A stretch of 39,034 nt of DNA, taken from the IMG/VR virus record IMGVR_UViG_3300048837_000156, positions 1 to 39,034 of that record, one strand, 5' to 3'. The stretch comes from a virus. Shown one piece after another: positions 30,811 through 38,729 of the stretch. Positions within the stretch are counted from its first letter, which is position 1, and each line of letters starts with the position of its first letter. The notes below the pieces were generated by a model. The model saw only the letters and a program-made list of their open reading frames with translations. It was not told the origin of the DNA and did not search any database. Both the position numbers and the translations under genes were made by a program.

Positions 30811-32976
30811 ATGGCTTTGACCACGTGCAACGTCACGGGGGCATTTGTGCTGCCCACCAGCATCGCGCATCTGAATGCTGTCGCGGTGTTCACGCTTTCG
30901 GCGCCGGACACAGATGGCGAAGTGCTGATCCCGCGTGAGGTGCGCTCGCCCCTTGGCGCCGGGGGCGAGTTGGAGGTAGACCTCTGGCCGAACGCGAGGG
31001 GAAGCGGAAATACCGTCTACCGTCTCCGGGTCGATCTGGCGGCAGATGCCAATGCGGGCCGCGTCGTTCAGGCGGTTGACTACGGCACGGTGTTTGTCCC
31101 GGACATTGCCAGCGTCGGCATTGACGACCTGCTGGAATCGCCGGTGCCGGTGCCGATGGATTCGGACACGCTGGCGGCGCAATATGCGCTGCTTTCCCGC
31201 GCATGGGCCGAAAGCGCAATCGCGCCTGGCGATCCAGGCACCAAGTCGGCAAAGACATGGGCTGGTATAGCGTCAGACGGTGCGGCGCAGACCCGCGCGG
31301 ACGTTGTGGTGCGGATCGCGGGCGGGTGGGTGCCGACGAACGGCATCCAATACCTTATCGGCGGCCAGATCTACAAAGGCGCGACCGGCGCGACCTATAT
31401 CGCGGATTTGCCGGGGCTGGTGCCGGTCAATCCGACGCCGGAACACCACGGCTGCGCCGGTGACTGGAACCCGGCCACGCAAACGGGGACGGACGACCAG
31501 ACCCGTTTTGTCGAGTTCCTGACCTATCTCGCCGCGACGAATGAGAAGGGCAAGCTCGGGGCGAAGAAGAATTACCGCCTGACCGCGCCGATCGTTATCG
31601 CGCAGTTCGATCTGACCCTCGAAGGCGCCGGCCCGAACCAATCCATTCTGACGCTGGATCACACCAGCAAGATCGGCATCCAGAACCGCAGATCGGGCTG
31701 CACCTTCCAGAACTTCAAGCTCGAAGCGTCGGACGCCCGGAGGGCGGGCGCCGGGAAAACATCCATCGGCTTTCTGCTCTCGGATATCAGCGGCTCCGGC
31801 TCCGGCGCCTTCGCCAAAGTCGAGCACGTCCATGCCAGCGGGCATCCCGGTCACGGCATCATCAACGGTGCGGCGGCTGCGAATTTCACCCAGTGCATCA
31901 CGTGGGACAACGGCGGGCACGGGTTGGCGCATGATGCCAGCGGCGTCTATACCGGGATCGTTGTTTCGGGTTATCCGGGCTGGTCGCGGTATACCCTGTG
32001 CCGCGCATCCGGTAATGGAGGCCACGGCTTCTGCATCGGGCACCCGGACGACGGTGTGGGCAGCATCCCCTATCGCATCCAGATGAACAACTGCGAGGCT
32101 TACGCCAATGCCACAGATGCCGCGGTGCGCCACGACACATCGCAGATTTATGTCATGGCGGTCGGAGGAACGCTGAGCGAGTGCAACGCCGAGTGCGGCG
32201 CCGGCAGCGGAATGACGCTGAGCGGCGCTTACCTGCGCATCATAAATGCGCGGTTCACAGACCCGAGCGGGGGTGCTCCGGTCGTCAAGATCAAGGACGG
32301 CACGACATATCCGACCCGCGATATCCTGATCGACACGATGTATGTCAACGGCGGCACTGTAGCGGTCGCAGTGGATATTTCAGGGGTCGCGTCACCGGAA
32401 ACCAAGCAGCTGCGCATTGTCCAGCACAACACCACCAACATCACCGCTGCTGCCTCCGATCCGAGCAAATTCGCCGTTTACCAATTCGGATTGACACACA
32501 AGACGCTCTCGAAACTCTACGCGCCGAACCTGTATGCGGGCGGTTTCGAGGTCGGCCCGATCAGCGATTTCGCATCCTTTACACCGACACTTACAACCGT
32601 TGCCGCCGGGGATTTCAGCGTAGTGTTCTCGGCATCAAATGAGTGCCTTTATCGAAGGTTGGGGAAATACGCATACATGAAGCTGCGGCTGGTGTTCACG
32701 CCGACATTCACCACCGGCGGCGTGCTCCTGATCGGCAACCTGCCTTTCGCCCTCGAAAATACCCGCAATGCCAGGGATAACCTCCCTGTCTCGCAGTTCG
32801 AGAAGATCAAGACTGGGACCATGACGCAGTTAACCGTTCAACGGAACAATAGCACCACCCTTCGCGTCATTGGCAGCGGCCCGAACGCGGATGCCGTTAC
32901 GCTGACCGCCGTCGATCATCTGACCAGCGGACAGCAATCCGTAATCCTGGCCGAGGGTTGGGTGGAAGTCGGATGA
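30811..32976 (+). CDS. Tailspike with beta-helix (pectate-lyase-like) domain
   Basis: The 721-aa protein has GGAG 7-10 nt before ATG 30811. Residues 1-200 form a beta-rich head-binding part. Then a pectate-lyase-like start (DWNPATQTGTDDQTRFVEFL) is followed by beta-helix repeats with many short strands (LTLEGAGPNQSILTLDH, GCTFQNFKLEAS, VEHVHASGHPGHGIIN, FTQCITWDNGGHGLA). The C-terminal domain (YAYMKLRLVFTPTFTTGGVL) is of the tail-fibre trimer type. It likely binds and possibly degrades a surface polysaccharide. Catalytic residues cannot be assigned. Confidence 0.82.
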   Translation: MALTTCNVTGAFVLPTSIAHLNAVAVFTLSAPDTDGEVLIPREVRSPLGAGGELEVDLWPNARGSGNTVYRLRVDLAADANAGRVVQAVDYGTVFVPDIASVGIDDLLESPVPVPMDSDTLAAQYALLSRAWAESAIAPGDPGTKSAKTWAGIASDGAAQTRADVVVRIAGGWVPTNGIQYLIGGQIYKGATGATYIADLPGLVPVNPTPEHHGCAGDWNPATQTGTDDQTRFVEFLTYLAATNEKGKLGAKKNYRLTAPIVIAQFDLTLEGAGPNQSILTLDHTSKIGIQNRRSGCTFQNFKLEASDARRAGAGKTSIGFLLSDISGSGSGAFAKVEHVHASGHPGHGIINGAAAANFTQCITWDNGGHGLAHDASGVYTGIVVSGYPGWSRYTLCRASGNGGHGFCIGHPDDGVGSIPYRIQMNNCEAYANATDAAVRHDTSQIYVMAVGGTLSECNAECGAGSGMTLSGAYLRIINARFTDPSGGAPVVKIKDGTTYPTRDILIDTMYVNGGTVAVAVDISGVASPETKQLRIVQHNTTNITAAASDPSKFAVYQFGLTHKTLSKLYAPNLYAGGFEVGPISDFASFTPTLTTVAAGDFSVVFSASNECLYRRLGKYAYMKLRLVFTPTFTTGGVLLIGNLPFALENTRNARDNLPVSQFEKIKTGTMTQLTVQRNNSTTLRVIGSGPNADAVTLTAVDHLTSGQQSVILAEGWVEVG

Positions 32977-33013
32977 CGCGCACTGATCTAATCGAAAAAA
33001 TAAGGGCACTCAG

Positions 33014-33316
33014 ATGACTGATAAATTGCCAAACTGGCTGAACCCGCAAGTCAGCATCGGAAACATCATCCAGGGCCTGATGCTTATTGTAGCGATTAGT
33101 ATTGCGTGGGGATCGCTCAGGTCCGAACAGATCGCACAGTCGCGGCGGGTAGAAGCCCTTGAGCGGGCCACGGCAGAGCGCGAGCTGCGCATCCGCGGCG
33201 TCGAGATTTCGCAGGCAGGAACAGCGTCGGACGTGCGGTCGATTCAAGCAGGGATAGCGCGGATCGAGACCCTGCTCGATTCGCTGACAAAGCAGAGACA
33301 AGGGGGCCCGAACTGA
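33014..33316 (+). CDS. Membrane/coiled-coil protein at start of lysis cassette
   Basis: The 100-aa protein starts MTDKLPNWLNPQVSIGNII. One transmembrane helix (GLMLIVAISIAWGSL, about 21-35) is followed by a long coiled coil (SRRVEALERATAERELRIRG, IQAGIARIETLLDSL). This is the usual shape of a holin-accessory or anti-holin type protein. It directly precedes the endolysin, with a TGATG overlap. Exact role unknown. Confidence 0.7.
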   Translation: MTDKLPNWLNPQVSIGNIIQGLMLIVAISIAWGSLRSEQIAQSRRVEALERATAERELRIRGVEISQAGTASDVRSIQAGIARIETLLDSLTKQRQGGPN

Positions 33317-33912
33317 TGACCACCAAGGCACTGCTGGATTTCATAGCCGAGCACGAAAGCCGGGGCGACTACAACACCGTCTGGGGTGGCATCGCGGCAA
33401 GGCATCGGCCCAAGCGGCCGCTGACCACAATGACCATTGCCGAGGTGCTGGCGTGGCAGGACAGCATCGACCCCCTCTACCGCAGCGAGGCGGCGGGCAA
33501 GTATCAGATCATGGAGGACACGCTGCGCGGCCTCTATGTCGAAGCGGGCCTCGGGGCCAAGGCGCTGTTCGACGAGGACAATCAGGACCGGCTTGCCGAG
33601 GCGCTGCTCCGGCGGCGCGGGCTTGGCCTTTACCGCTCCGGGGCGATGACCGCCGAGGCATTTGCCAATTCGCTGGCGAAGGAATGGGCGTCGCTTCCGG
33701 TCGTCACCGGCAAGAAGAAGGGCCAGAGCTACTATTCCGGCGACGGGCTGAACAAGGCGCTGGTGAATGTCGAGCCGTTCCTGGCGGCGGTCCGGGCCGC
33801 GCGGGATGGCGCCCCGGCGCCCGTGGATCATGTCGCCCCGGCGCCGGTGCCGAGGAATTGGCTGGCGAAACTGATCGCGGCGATTGTCGCGTGGTTTGGA
33901 GGCAGGAAATGA
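33316..33912 (+). CDS. Endolysin, GH104/lysozyme-like with C-terminal hydrophobic segment
   Basis: The 198-aa protein starts MTTKALLDFIAEHESRGDYN. EHESRGDYNTVWGG (12-25) has the likely catalytic Glu, and TMTIAEVLAWQDSID plus SEAAGKYQIMEDTLRGLYVE match GH104-type lytic enzymes of phages. It cuts the glycan backbone of peptidoglycan. The C-terminus (NWLAKLIAAIVAWFGGRK) is hydrophobic, which could tether the enzyme to the membrane. No N-terminal signal is seen. Confidence 0.85.
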   Translation: MTTKALLDFIAEHESRGDYNTVWGGIAARHRPKRPLTTMTIAEVLAWQDSIDPLYRSEAAGKYQIMEDTLRGLYVEAGLGAKALFDEDNQDRLAEALLRRRGLGLYRSGAMTAEAFANSLAKEWASLPVVTGKKKGQSYYSGDGLNKALVNVEPFLAAVRAARDGAPAPVDHVAPAPVPRNWLAKLIAAIVAWFGGRK

Positions 33913-34142
33913 AACCGGAGATGCAACAGGCAGAAGTGCCGCCGACGCTGCTTGCCCCGATCGTCCGCATCGTGTTGCGTGTGCTGGCGGGCTACCTGAT
34001 CGGCAAGGGCGGCAATCAGGAAATCGCCGGGGTGCTGGTCGACGAGCAGACGGTCGGCATCGTGGTGCTGATCGTCAGCGAAAGCTGGTTTGCCATCTCG
34101 AAATGGCGCGGCTGGATGATGTGGCGGAGCTGGTGGAAATGA
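33909..34142 (+). CDS. Holin, Pam3-gp28-like
   Basis: The 77-aa protein starts MKPEMQQAEVPPTLLAPIV in an ATGA overlap. It has two hydrophobic helices (IVRIVLRVLAGYLIGKG and VGIVVLIVSESWFAIS) and a basic/aromatic end (KWRGWMMWRSWWK). Size, order and position fit the Pam3-gp28 family of putative holins from alphaproteobacterial phages. It would form inner-membrane lesions that free the endolysin. Confidence 0.78.
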   Translation: MKPEMQQAEVPPTLLAPIVRIVLRVLAGYLIGKGGNQEIAGVLVDEQTVGIVVLIVSESWFAISKWRGWMMWRSWWK

Positions 34143-34204
34143 CCGATCTGATCGTCATCGCCAGCATCGCCTGCGTGGTTATCATGCTGGTCGCGAGCCG
34201 ATGA
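34139..34204 (+). CDS. 21-aa single-helix membrane micropeptide
   Basis: The sequence is MTDLIVIASIACVVIMLVAS plus Arg. Its ATG overlaps the holin stop (ATGA 34139-34142) and its TGA overlaps the start of the i-spanin gene (ATGA 34201-34204), so it is translationally coupled on both sides. It is almost wholly one transmembrane helix. The coupling supports real expression; it may tune holin timing. Confidence 0.65.
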   Translation: MTDLIVIASIACVVIMLVASR

Positions 34205-34401
34205 TCCGGCTCTATCTTCTCGGCGGCATCGCGGCGGCTTTCGCGGCATCGGCCGGCTTTGGCTACGTCCAGACACAGAGGCTGCACCGGGCGCAAGACG
34301 CGCTGGCGGCGGCACGGGCATATACCACCACAACGAAGGCGATCTGCGATGCGCTATCTGATCCTCGCCCTTGGCTTGACCGCCTGCGTCCCGGTCAGTG
34401 A
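34201..34401 (+). CDS. Inner-membrane spanin-like protein (Rz-like)
   Basis: The 66-aa protein starts MIRLYLLGGIAAAFAASAGF. An N-terminal membrane anchor is followed by a helical periplasmic part (QRLHRAQDALAAARAY). It is shorter than usual i-spanins (about 90-150 aa). The embedded downstream lipoprotein gene in another frame supports the call. Confidence 0.72.
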   Translation: MIRLYLLGGIAAAFAASAGFGYVQTQRLHRAQDALAAARAYTTTTKAICDALSDPRPWLDRLRPGQ

Positions 34402-34555
34402 CGCAGCACTCTGCGACGGGCTGTCCCGGCCGGTCGAGACGCTGCGCACCGCGCTGATCGACAATGCGGCGGCAGTCCCCGAGCCGGTCGGAGAGGCCGG
34501 GGCGGACGTGGTGACAGGCTTCAATGCGGGATGCCGCGTCATGGAGAAAATCTGA
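34349..34555 (+). CDS. Outer-membrane spanin lipoprotein (Rz1-like)
   Basis: The 68-aa protein starts MRYLILALGLTACVPVSDAA. Signal peptide and lipobox LTAC (C13) precede a short mature part (CDGLSRPVETLRTALID, ending NAGCRVMEKI). It overlaps the last 53 nt of the i-spanin gene in a different frame, the usual Rz/Rz1 arrangement. It is expected to bridge to the i-spanin and disrupt the outer membrane. Confidence 0.72.
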   Translation: MRYLILALGLTACVPVSDAALCDGLSRPVETLRTALIDNAAAVPEPVGEAGADVVTGFNAGCRVMEKI

Positions 34556-37500
34556 TGTTCATCGGGATCGGGCTAGGTATCAATGCCATTCGGGCTGATG
34601 TTGCGGCGGCCGTCCTCACCCCGGTCAATACCGGCGCCCCGACCTTCTCGCCCACGACGGGCAAGATCGGCACATCGCACACGGCCAGCGGTGACACGTG
34701 GGATGCCTATGACGAGCGCGAATACCGGGTGCAGGTGGGGGGCGTCACCGTGTCCTCAAGCGCGACCTACACGCCGGTCGGCGGGGATGACGGCGAGTCG
34801 ATGGTCGGGCAGGTCCGGGCACGCAACACCGGCGGCGCATGGTCTGCATGGGCTTCCACGGCGCCCCTGACCGTCACCTATCCTGTCGCCGTCGCGGCCG
34901 GCGCGCTGGCGGATCAATCCTACACGCAGGGCACCGGCGACCAGACCGTCAACGCGGCGACGGACTTCACCGGCGCGACTGGCGGCACATGGTCTGTCTC
35001 GGGCGGCGGCGCGTCGATCGACGGCAGCGGCGTCGTCACCATCCCGACCGACACGCTGCTGGCCGGAGTGACGGTGACTGTCACCTACACCAACTCGGGC
35101 GGCGTGGCCTCGAGCGCGTTCCAGGTCACGGTCGCGGCGGGCGCCGCTGTTCCCGCCGCGTTCACCACCGGCATGTGGACGGTCGAGGACCGAGCGACGA
35201 CCGGGGAGCTTCGGGTTGCGATCAACGACCTGCCATCGGACGGCGGCTCTCCCATTACCACGATTGAATATCGGGTAAACAGCGGCTCGTGGGTGGATAC
35301 CGGGTCCGCCCTTGGCGTGACCTTCATCATCGGCGGCCTCACCAATGCCGCATCGGCGTCCGTCGAACTGCGCGCAGTCAACGCCAATGGCGACGGCGCC
35401 GTCGGAACCGCGAGAACCGGAACACCGACACTCGGCAGCCGGATTTCGACCACATCTGTTTCCAGCTTCACTTATGCCGGTGTCACCGTAAACCTCTCGA
35501 AAGCCATGTCTGTCGGTTACTACCACGACGGGCACCCCTTCGTGATCCGTGAGGCATCCACCTCCATCACCAGCAGCAGCCCGGCTGCGCAACAGATCAC
35601 TACCGGCGCATGGACCGACCTTCGGGACGGGGCTGTCAGCGGCGCGTCCTATTGGGTCAACGGCGCAATGTTCGACCCCTACCTGATCCCGAGGCCGGAA
35701 ATTCCCGGCAATACCAAACAGGGGTTTTCCCGCTTTTTGCAGGCTTCCACCAGTGCGATCGGCTTGAGCAAGACCACGACCTTCGACGGCTCGCTCTGCG
35801 TCGATCCCGGCTATACCGGCGCTGCCGTGCCTATTCCGGCCACGGACACCACATGGGTCAAATCGGTTCACAAGACCGGCCAGACCACGCCGGACACACA
35901 GACCTTCGACAAGTTCATCGCGGTCCATTTCGTCTCGGAAGCCCCGTTTGTCGGCGCCTTCGCCCCCGCTCCGTGCGACCTCGACAAGACCCCGATCGCC
36001 TATGCGCAAGATCGCAACAAGGCCTGCCTCGGCACCGGCTTCACGCCTTCGACCTACATGCCGAGCCTCAGCACGGTGACGACGAACGAGTATATCCGAT
36101 CCGACCTGTATCCGCTCTGGGGGCAGAGCGGCGAGGTAAACCGGCGCTACATGACCGGGCCGGATGATTATGCGGGCACCTCCGCCGGTTATGGAGTGCA
36201 TTGGTCCGAATATATCGCGGCGCTCCAGGCGGAAGGCGCAAGCGCGGTATCGGATGCCGACTTCGACCGGGCCGTATCGCTGGCACTGGCCTTTCACGGC
36301 GTCCGGCGCCGCATGATCCACGAAGGCGACATTACCTCCAGCGACTTCACAAAGCCTGGCGGTGCGGGCCAGGCGGCGGGCTATGGCCTTCTGGGTTTCT
36401 TCCTCGGCTTCGCAATTCCGCCGCTCTATCCGCAAGCGATTCTCGCTGGCGGGAACGCCTTTGGCGCGCAGACCTTCTGGGTGGAAGCGTCACACGTTGG
36501 CGTCGCGACAAGGTGGCCCGGCAACCACTACGTCTACAACCAGACCTACCTGCCGGAGCAGATCGGGCTTCCCGAATGGACCGTGGAAACCTATGCGTTT
36601 TTCGCGGACAGCCAGATCGCGGCAGACTACCGCACCACGTCCGGCCCGGCGACATTCCCGGAAACGCTGGTCGCGATGCTGCTCAAGGCAGGACCGGGCG
36701 GGATCGACGGGTCGCAGGCCATCGCGCGATCCGGCGCCTATGACCTGACCAACCCCTTTGCGGCGTCGATGGCCTATATGGACCGGCAACGGACGTGGAC
36801 GGACGTTCACGGATCGGTCGATCCCGTCAGATACACGCATCGCCCGTTCTATGACGACAGGCGGGATGACTGCCACATGCCCCGCTGGCATGGGCAGCCG
36901 GACCAGTTCATGCCGCGCAATGCAAATCTCTCCACGTATCTGACGGCAGGCAGTGGCAGCTTTTCCTGGAACCTCTCGACCGCCGCCCATGCGACTGAAA
37001 CGATCCTCGAATACAGGGTGCAGTATTCGCTCGACGGAGTGCAATTCGTCGATGTGGACACGCAGGGCGTCAGCGGAACGCAGACGGGCCTGATCGCATC
37101 GCAGCTCTACTATGTCCGGTGGAAGCGGCGCTCGGCCTCGGGCTGGTCGCCCTGGTCGATGAATTTCAAGCAATTCTCGACCGACAGCGCGGGCAGGATG
37201 CTGGTCACGACGACAGGAACCAAGTCCGGCACGGTTACGAATACCGTGGCACCGATGCTCATGTCGAAGGTCTATCCACTGTGGAAAGGTTCCTATTTCG
37301 AGGAAGCTCCGGACGCACTGGACCTTGGAACGCCGATCTATATTGGGCGCGGCATGTGGACCGGAAACGTCACCGGGGGGCCGACCTATGCCGACCTGAC
37401 ATCCGCGACGGAAGGCGGCACCTATACCGCCGGGGCTGGCGCCATCGCGGCGGGGGCCTATGCCTCGTTTTATGATCCCGTCGCGGCGGATGCTGATCTT

Positions 37501-38127
37501 TGGCTCAAGGCCGATGTGACGCAGAACGGCGTGACGGCACGGAGCGGCGCCGTGCAGCTCGGCCACCTGCCTGCCATCCCGGCCGATACCATCGTCGACA
37601 CCGCGTTCGGCTACAACTTCAAGCTGCTTTATCCCGACATCTGGACCTCCCTCGGCGCGGAGAGTTTCAATGTGTCGCAGGTGGTGCATCTGCCGGATTA
37701 CACGCTCTACTCGACACCGGTTGACGATGACGACCCTGTGACACTGATCGCGTCCGGCATCGTCCTGGGTGAGAAAAGCGCCAAAAACGCCGCCCTCATT
37801 GCCGAGATCGGCACAGTCCGCCCGCTGACCATCGGCCAGACCTATGAGGTGACGGCGACAGTCCCGACAGACGTCCCCATGTCGGGCGGGGCGGCCCGTC
37901 CCTGGGCAGGGCCTCTGAAATGGCGCCTCGGCACGACGAAGAACGGCGTGGATTACCAGCCGCTGACCACTGAAACGGTGGATACGCACCCCATGCAGAT
38001 CACGCTGACCGCAACATTCGTCGCCACAACGACGACCCTCTGGTTCGAGGCCTATGCGTCAACCTCAACGGGCGGAACGGCGGGCGGAAACCCGGCGTTG
38101 AACAGCCTCAAGGTGGTGAAGCTGTAG
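34555..38127 (+). CDS. Large FN3-containing fibre/adhesin-like protein
   Basis: The 1190-aa protein starts MFIGIGLGINAIRADVAAAV in a TGATG overlap. Residues about 30-120 and 120-210 are two Ig-like beta domains (GKIGTSHTASGDTWDAYDER; DQSYTQGTGDQTVNAATDF). Residues about 210-300 look like FN3 (SPITTIEYRVNSGSWVDTG, ASVELRAVNANGDGAVG). Residues about 310-780 form an unrecognised, aromatic-rich domain (SVGYYHDGHPFVIREAS, FWVEASHVGVATRWPGNHY). A second FN3 (ETILEYRVQYSLDGVQFV) and beta-rich C-terminal modules follow. It is likely a second host-surface-binding fibre; enzymatic activity is not excluded. Confidence 0.78.
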   Translation: MFIGIGLGINAIRADVAAAVLTPVNTGAPTFSPTTGKIGTSHTASGDTWDAYDEREYRVQVGGVTVSSSATYTPVGGDDGESMVGQVRARNTGGAWSAWASTAPLTVTYPVAVAAGALADQSYTQGTGDQTVNAATDFTGATGGTWSVSGGGASIDGSGVVTIPTDTLLAGVTVTVTYTNSGGVASSAFQVTVAAGAAVPAAFTTGMWTVEDRATTGELRVAINDLPSDGGSPITTIEYRVNSGSWVDTGSALGVTFIIGGLTNAASASVELRAVNANGDGAVGTARTGTPTLGSRISTTSVSSFTYAGVTVNLSKAMSVGYYHDGHPFVIREASTSITSSSPAAQQITTGAWTDLRDGAVSGASYWVNGAMFDPYLIPRPEIPGNTKQGFSRFLQASTSAIGLSKTTTFDGSLCVDPGYTGAAVPIPATDTTWVKSVHKTGQTTPDTQTFDKFIAVHFVSEAPFVGAFAPAPCDLDKTPIAYAQDRNKACLGTGFTPSTYMPSLSTVTTNEYIRSDLYPLWGQSGEVNRRYMTGPDDYAGTSAGYGVHWSEYIAALQAEGASAVSDADFDRAVSLALAFHGVRRRMIHEGDITSSDFTKPGGAGQAAGYGLLGFFLGFAIPPLYPQAILAGGNAFGAQTFWVEASHVGVATRWPGNHYVYNQTYLPEQIGLPEWTVETYAFFADSQIAADYRTTSGPATFPETLVAMLLKAGPGGIDGSQAIARSGAYDLTNPFAASMAYMDRQRTWTDVHGSVDPVRYTHRPFYDDRRDDCHMPRWHGQPDQFMPRNANLSTYLTAGSGSFSWNLSTAAHATETILEYRVQYSLDGVQFVDVDTQGVSGTQTGLIASQLYYVRWKRRSASGWSPWSMNFKQFSTDSAGRMLVTTTGTKSGTVTNTVAPMLMSKVYPLWKGSYFEEAPDALDLGTPIYIGRGMWTGNVTGGPTYADLTSATEGGTYTAGAGAIAAGAYASFYDPVAADADLWLKADVTQNGVTARSGAVQLGHLPAIPADTIVDTAFGYNFKLLYPDIWTSLGAESFNVSQVVHLPDYTLYSTPVDDDDPVTLIASGIVLGEKSAKNAALIAEIGTVRPLTIGQTYEVTATVPTDVPMSGGAARPWAGPLKWRLGTTKNGVDYQPLTTETVDTHPMQITLTATFVATTTTLWFEAYASTSTGGTAGGNPALNSLKVVKL

Positions 38128-38129
38128 CA

Positions 38130-38240
38130 TCACCACCGAAACGGATCGCCCAGTTCCCGGCACTTGCTGCAAAGCCGGTTATGCGCGCCCTCGCTAGGGA
38201 ACAGCGCGCGACAGCACATGCAGGGCCGGCCACCATTCAG
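38130..38240 (-). CDS. Zinc-ribbon micro-ORF lacking an ATG at its N-terminus
   Basis: The reading frame 38130-38255 (minus strand) encodes GGRPCMCCRALFPSEGAHNR and LCSKCRELGDPFRW. Two Cys pairs fit small phage zinc-ribbon proteins. No ATG opens the conserved part; CTG at 38238-38240 or the ATG inside CMCC (28 aa) are the options. It may be a decayed gene or use a rare start. It follows the integrase remnant in the leftward direction. Confidence 0.5.
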   Translation of the reverse strand: MNGGRPCMCCRALFPSEGAHNRLCSKCRELGDPFRW

Positions 38241-38414
38241 GGTTTCCCATTCCCTTTACAAGTCATTGATTCCGCTTATGCTGACTCAGGGTGGGTTTCC
38301 GATGCAAGGCCGCGAAGCTGCGTGAATTTCGCTTCCCTATCGGGGCCGCCAGTCGTCTCATAACGCTCTGTTATCGCGCGCCATTTTTACTGGTTTCCCA
38401 TCCGGGTTTCCGAT
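38241..38414. other. Direct-repeat cluster, possible attP arm sites
   Basis: Two exact pairs of short direct repeats: GGTTTCCCAT at 38241-38250 and 38392-38401, and GGGTTTCCGAT at 38293-38303 and 38404-38414. All share (G)GGTTTCC in one orientation. The cluster surrounds the 3' end of the integrase remnant, where arm-binding sites of a tyrosine integrase and the core site are expected. Apart from the micro-ORF, 38256-38386 holds no gene that I can see. Confidence 0.5.
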
Positions 38415-38614
38415 TTTCGTTCCCGGTCCGGTCCTGAGAGGATGCGGCGCTTGTCGGCTTTGCGGGCGTAGCGCTGGGCTTCGGCGATGGACTCGTGGCC
38501 GGTCCAGGCCATGATCTGATGCGCTGTAGCGCCGTGTTCGGCCAGGGTCGTGGCGCGGAACTTGCGCAGGACGTGGCGCAGCCGATGAGCACCCGCATCA
38601 CCACCACCCCGCAT
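38387..38614 (-). pseudogene. int: Tyrosine integrase, C-terminal remnant
   Basis: The 75-aa frame holds only the last catalytic part of a tyrosine recombinase: HVLRKFRATTLAEHG (H14-x-x-R17 box), HQIMAWTGHESIAEAQRY (G39-H40 and nucleophile Y49) and a basic tail. The arm-binding, core-binding and first catalytic Arg/Lys parts (some 250-300 residues) are missing. Its first codons overlap the end of a small membrane-protein gene, so the 5' part has been deleted. The circle contains no other integrase piece. It cannot work as a recombinase alone. Confidence 0.85.
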
Positions 38615-38729
38615 GGTCCATCTGGTCGCGTTCCTCGGTGTCGGGCGCGGCCATGATCAGCAGGCAGGCCATGACCAGAGCGGCGAGGATGGAAGCGGCG
38701 ACCAGTGCCGCGATGACCCAGACGGTCAT
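38598..38729 (-). CDS. Small membrane protein (43 aa)
   Basis: It starts MTVWVIAALVAASILAALVM in an ATGA overlap. One transmembrane helix (about 3-28) is followed by an acidic tail (DTEERDQMDHAGWW). It lies between the junction-spanning gene and the integrase remnant, overlapping the remnant by 17 nt. Function unknown. Confidence 0.7.
   Translation of the reverse strand: MTVWVIAALVAASILAALVMACLLIMAAPDTEERDQMDHAGWW

Noticed and set aside
34756-36435. 559-aa minus-strand frame
   Set aside because: Antisense shadow of the large fibre gene with Arg/Gly-rich composition and no motif.
38181-38363. 60-aa plus-strand frame near the end
   Set aside because: No ribosome site, shadow of the zinc-ribbon frame, and it covers the direct-repeat region.
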